DNA from: Caproicibacterium sp. BJN0003
GTDB lineage: Bacteria; Bacillota; Clostridia; Oscillospirales; Acutalibacteraceae
Length of the DNA stretch: 64,000 nucleotides
Direction: 5' to 3'
NCBI RefSeq assembly: GCF_026314295.1
Contig: NZ_CP111108.1
Location: 1,054,001 to 1,118,000 of the forward strand
The position numbers were made by a program, and so were the translations under genes. Positions 60,796-64,000 of the stretch are shown piece by piece. The notes below the pieces were generated by a model. That model had not been told where the DNA came from. It saw only the letters and a list, made by a program, of their open reading frames with translations, and did not search any database. Positions within the stretch are counted from its first letter, which is position 1; every line of letters begins with the position of its first letter.

Positions 60796-60824
60796 ATTAT
60801 ATCGAATGTTTAAAGAAAAATCAA
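60796..60824 (-). promoter_or_regulatory. Promoter of the tRNA-Ser gene
   Basis: On the minus strand TTGATT (60819-60824) and TATAAT (60796-60801) are 17 bases apart. Confidence 0.8.
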
Positions 60825-60917
60825 GTCTAATTTTTTGTTTTTTGAAGAATAATACTTGCAGAGCTGTTTTGGAAGGAATAAACTAAAAGAATCAACAATC
60901 AAAATGGAGGGCTTTCA

Positions 60918-62312
60918 ATGGAACGCACAGAAATTAGATTTTTCTATCAGAAAGCGGAATCATATCAGGATGAATCGGTTACTGTTTGCGGATGGGTTCG
61001 CACGATTCGAAGCAATAAGCATTTAGGATTTATTGAATTAAACGATGGAAGCTGTTTTAAAGGAATTCAAATCGTTTTTGAGGAAGACAAGCTTTCGAAT
61101 TTTGAAGAGATTGCTAAGACAAACGTAGGAGCAGCGCTTCGGGTAATTGGAAAATTTAAGCTGACTCCACAGGCAAAGCAGCCCTTTGAGATTCATGCGT
61201 CTCAAATCTTTGTTGAAGGAATTTCTACGCCCGATTATCCGTTACAGAAAAAGCGTCATAGTCTGGAATATCTGCGTACAATTGCACATTTGCGCCCGAG
61301 GACGAATACTTTTTCTGCAGCATTTCGGATACGTTCTGCAGCAGCTTATGGAATTCATAAATTCTTTCAGGAAAACGGTTTTGTCTATGTGCATACGCCT
61401 TTGATTACGGGCAGCGATTGTGAGGGAGCCGGCGAAATGTTTCATGTAACGGCTCTTGATCTTAACAATCTTCCTAAAACGCCGGAAGGGAATGTTGATT
61501 ACCATCAGGACTTTTTTGGGAAGCACACTTCTTTGACTGTATCCGGCCAGTTGGAAGCGGAATGTATGGCATTGGCTTTTGGAAAGGTTTACACATTTGG
61601 TCCAACTTTTCGTGCTGAAAATTCTAATACAACGCGCCACGCGGCAGAGTTTTGGATGATTGAACCGGAAATTGCTTTTGCAGATTTAAAAGAGGATATG
61701 GATTTGGCAGAAGCAATGATGAAATCAGTTATTAAATATGTGATGGACACTTGCCCGCAAGATTTGGAATTCTTTAATCGGTTTGTGGACACACAGCTTT
61801 TAGATCGTCTAAAAAATGTAATTACGTCTGACTTTGTGAGAATTTCCTATAAAGACGCAGTTGATCTTCTGAAAAAGCAAAATGATCAGTTTGAATATGC
61901 GGTTTCTTGGGGAAGCGATCTGCAGACGGAACATGAGCGCTATCTGACAGAGCAAATTTTTAAAAAGCCGGTTTTTGTAACTGACTATCCAAAAGAAATC
62001 AAAGCTTTTTATATGCGACTCAATGAAGATGGAAAAACAGTTGCAGCTTCTGATTTGTTGGTGCCTGGAATTGGAGAAATTATAGGGGGAAGTCAGAGAG
62101 AAGAGCGTCTGGATCTTTTGTTGGCGCGGATGAAAGAGCTGCATATGCAGGAATCGGATTATGATTGGTATCTGGATTTAAGACGCTATGGCGGAGCAAA
62201 GCACGCCGGATTCGGGCTTGGATTTGAGCGGCTGATCATGTATCTTACAGGAATTCAGAATATTCGTGATGTACTTCCTTTTCCAAGAACGGCAGGATCT
62301 GCTGAATTTTAA
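60918..62312 (+). CDS. asnS: Asparaginyl-tRNA synthetase
   Basis: This class IIb synthetase charges tRNA-Asn. The 464-residue protein has the N-terminal anticodon-binding OB fold (about 15-105) and class II motif 2 ([21 protein letters not shown]). Motif 3 lies near the C terminus ([15 protein letters not shown]). GGAGGG precedes the ATG. No T-box is seen before this gene, unlike tyrS and alaS. Confidence 0.96.
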   Translation: MERTEIRFFYQKAESYQDESVTVCGWVRTIRSNKHLGFIELNDGSCFKGIQIVFEEDKLSNFEEIAKTNVGAALRVIGKFKLTPQAKQPFEIHASQIFVEGISTPDYPLQKKRHSLEYLRTIAHLRPRTNTFSAAFRIRSAAAYGIHKFFQENGFVYVHTPLITGSDCEGAGEMFHVTALDLNNLPKTPEGNVDYHQDFFGKHTSLTVSGQLEAECMALAFGKVYTFGPTFRAENSNTTRHAAEFWMIEPEIAFADLKEDMDLAEAMMKSVIKYVMDTCPQDLEFFNRFVDTQLLDRLKNVITSDFVRISYKDAVDLLKKQNDQFEYAVSWGSDLQTEHERYLTEQIFKKPVFVTDYPKEIKAFYMRLNEDGKTVAASDLLVPGIGEIIGGSQREERLDLLLARMKELHMQESDYDWYLDLRRYGGAKHAGFGLGFERLIMYLTGIQNIRDVLPFPRTAGSAEF

Positions 62313-62398
62313 TCTGCATTTTTTAATAGCCTAATTGCCCATATTCTTTACATTTTTTTCTCAAACTATGGTTTAACTGCAGGATTTTAATTTTTTAC

Positions 62399-62427
62399 TT
62401 GCATTTTCGAAAGAATTATTATACAAT
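62399..62427 (+). promoter_or_regulatory. Promoter of the aminotransferase gene
   Basis: TTGCAT (62399-62404) and TACAAT (62422-62427) are 17 bases apart. Confidence 0.65.
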
Positions 62428-62483
62428 AATTTAGGTTTTCACAAAGTTACAATAGTTAAGGAAACGATGGGAGAGATGCTTTG

Positions 62484-63764
62484 ATGGAATTTCAGTCAAT
62501 GTCTAAGCAAGAGTTATCAGAGCTTTATAACAACCTGATGGCAAAATATCAGAATTATCAAGATCAGCATTTGAATTTAAATATGGCACGCGGAAAGCCC
62601 AGCACTGCGCAGCTGGATCTTTCTATGGAGATGCTGGATCTACTGAATTCCAAATCAAATATGAAAGCTTCCAGCGGAGAGGATTGCCGCAATTACGGCG
62701 TTGCAGACGGTTTGCCCGAAATGAGAAACCTCTTTGCCAATTTGCTTGGAATGGATGATCATAATATTATTGTCGGGGGAAACTCCAGCTTAAACATGAT
62801 GTTTGATGCGATTTCCTGCTGTATGACACATGGATTTCAAGGCTGCAAGCCGTGGAGTCAACAGGGACATTTAAAGTTTTTGTGCCCGTCACCAGGATAT
62901 GACCGTCATTTTGCAATTACAGAGTATTTTGGCTTTGAATTAATTTCAATTCCAATGCTTTCTACTGGTCCTGATATGGATGAAGTGGAAAAATGGGTAT
63001 CGAATGATCCGACAGTCAAAGGAATTTGGTGCGTTCCGAAATATTCGAATCCAACCGGCATTACTTATAGTGATGAAACAGTGCGCCGCTTTGCTGCACT
63101 AAAACCTGCGGCTGATGATTTCCATATTTTCTGGGATAATGCTTATTGCGTACATGATCTTACGGATACGCCCGATCATTTGCTCAATCTTTGGCTTGAG
63201 TGCCGCAAATTGAATAGTGTTGATTTGCCTATCTTTTTTGCGTCTACGAGTAAGATTACTTTCCCGGGTGCAGGTGTAGCGGCAATCGCTGCCAGTGAAA
63301 AAAATCTGGAAGTCTTTAGAAAACATTTTTCTTATCAGACGATCGGTCCTGATAAGCTGAATCAACTGCGTCATATTGCTTTCTTAAAGGATATTGACCA
63401 TGTAAAATTACATATGAAAAAGCATCGTGCGATTCTGCAGCCCAAATTTGAAGCAGTCGAGGCTGCTTTCGATAAAGAACTCACTGGAAAAGGAATTGCA
63501 GATTGGACTCATCCTAATGGAGGTTATTTTATCAGTCTTGATGTAATGGAAGGCTGTGCAAAAGAAGTTGTTTCTCTTTGCAAAAAAGCTGGAGTGATCT
63601 TGACAAATGCAGGAGCGACCTTCCCATATGGTAAAGATCCCAAGGATACCAATATTAGAGTGGCTCCATCATTCCCACCGATTGAGGAACTAAAGACCGC
63701 TGCAGATTTGTTGTGCCTCTGCGTACAAATTGCAGCTTGTAAAAAGCTATTAAAATCCAAATAA
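62484..63764 (+). CDS. PLP-dependent aminotransferase, aspartate-aminotransferase-like (PF12897 type)
   Basis: The 426-residue protein has the NMARGKPS substrate segment, the PLP-site region CVPKYSNPTG and DNAYCVHDL. The Schiff-base Lys lies in FFASTSKITFPGAG, and the carboxylate-binding Arg in NIRVAPSFPP. The family includes aspartate aminotransferases of subgroup I-gamma type. GGGAG at 62469-62473 fits either TTG 62481 or ATG 62484; I preferred the ATG. A strong terminator follows. Confidence 0.9.
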   Translation: MEFQSMSKQELSELYNNLMAKYQNYQDQHLNLNMARGKPSTAQLDLSMEMLDLLNSKSNMKASSGEDCRNYGVADGLPEMRNLFANLLGMDDHNIIVGGNSSLNMMFDAISCCMTHGFQGCKPWSQQGHLKFLCPSPGYDRHFAITEYFGFELISIPMLSTGPDMDEVEKWVSNDPTVKGIWCVPKYSNPTGITYSDETVRRFAALKPAADDFHIFWDNAYCVHDLTDTPDHLLNLWLECRKLNSVDLPIFFASTSKITFPGAGVAAIAASEKNLEVFRKHFSYQTIGPDKLNQLRHIAFLKDIDHVKLHMKKHRAILQPKFEAVEAAFDKELTGKGIADWTHPNGGYFISLDVMEGCAKEVVSLCKKAGVILTNAGATFPYGKDPKDTNIRVAPSFPPIEELKTAADLLCLCVQIAACKKLLKSK

Positions 63765-63804
63765 ATATTTTTCTGTGAATTTTCAGTAAAACAGAAAAAG
63801 CCAC

Positions 63805-63845
63805 AAAAAGTCGGGGACTCTAGAAGATGTCCCCGACTTTTTTAA
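63805..63845 (+). terminator. Rho-independent terminator
   Basis: A 14-bp stem (63805-63818 with 63829-63842) is flanked by A and T runs. Confidence 0.92.
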
Positions 63846-63876
63846 GATGTATATTTGAAATTGAAAAATAGAAGAA

Positions 63877-63905
63877 TTGACTTTTTGAGAGAATTCCTAT
63901 ACAAT
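63877..63905 (+). promoter_or_regulatory. Promoter of the gene entering the right edge
   Basis: TTGACT (63877-63882) and TACAAT (63900-63905) are 17 bases apart, followed by AGGAGGA at 63956-63962. Confidence 0.8.
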
Positions 63906-63971
63906 AAATAATTGCTTTGTAATTTATTTTAGTGAGTCATACAAATCAATGATGTAGGAGGATCAGGCGAT

Positions 63972-64000
63972 ATGAAACGAGTGAAAAAACCCATGTTTTT
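63972..64000 (+). CDS. 5' end of an unidentified gene
   Basis: An ATG nine bases after AGGAGGA opens a frame reading MKRVKKPMF that runs off the window. The basic start followed by a hydrophobic residue could begin a signal peptide or membrane segment, but nine residues are too few to say. Confidence 0.6.

Noticed and set aside
1-64000. CRISPR arrays, rRNA genes or insertion sequences
   Set aside because: I saw no regularly spaced repeats, no rRNA-like sequence and no transposase reading frame in the window.

Overview
The window looks like chromosomal DNA of a low-to-moderate GC, spore-former-type Clostridia (Bacillota), most likely near the Oscillospirales/Ruminococcaceae. This is an inference from four things: the gene order dxs-tlyA-nadK-argR-recN, the T-box leaders before aminoacyl-tRNA synthetases, the paired M16 (YmfF/YmfH-like) proteins, and the frequent TTG starts behind strong AGGAGG sites. 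Housekeeping genes dominate. I see no prophage, insertion sequence, CRISPR array or rRNA.

Layout. 0-8 kb: end of pgeF, a PflX-type radical SAM protein, an alpha/beta hydrolase with an unusual Asp at the nucleophile elbow, a polysaccharide deacetylase, a CtpE-like P-type ATPase, an O-antigen-ligase-like membrane protein and a DMT exporter. 8-20 kb: the M16 pair, lgt, folD, dxs-tlyA-nadK-argR-recN, then T-box-controlled tyrS. 20-27 kb: a YfhO-type membrane protein, galM with a ROK kinase, L-serine dehydratase sdaAB-sdaAA and a flavoprotein. 27.1-29.8 kb: an AT-rich stretch with three unrecognised or weakly recognised proteins in two transcription units, each unit preceded by a sigma-K-like promoter. 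29.8-33 kb: a zinc-type Fur regulator with a divergent ABC importer around a near-perfect palindromic operator. 33-37 kb: a TetR/Acg-like oxidoreductase operon with a clear operator, tRNA-Leu(UAA), and an AraC-DUF1836 pair. 37-42 kb: sodium-pump decarboxylase gamma and beta subunits, a PcrA-type helicase, and a cysteine-rich protein that also has a sigma-K-like promoter. 42-51 kb: a tightly packed run from thyX and tmk to mltG, a U32 protein and a class B PBP. 51-58.6 kb: T-box-controlled alaS, hinT, a phosphoribosyltransferase, comEC, holA and an RNase M5-like gene. 58.7-64 kb: tRNA-Leu(GAG), a QueG-like Fe-S protein, a GNAT-YoaP protein, tRNA-Ser(GGA), asnS, an aspartate-aminotransferase-like gene, and the first codons of an unidentified gene.

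Regulation is unusually legible here: many spacer-17 sigma-A promoters, hairpin terminators (often bidirectional between convergent genes), two T-boxes whose specifier codons match the downstream synthetase, a Zur-like and a TetR-like operator. The best candidate for undescribed biology is the set of uncharacterised genes at 27356-29729 and 41370-42161. Three separate transcription units there carry the AC-(16/17)-CATANNNTA promoter pattern of late mother-cell sporulation genes, which suggests new spore-surface proteins. That is inference, not proof.
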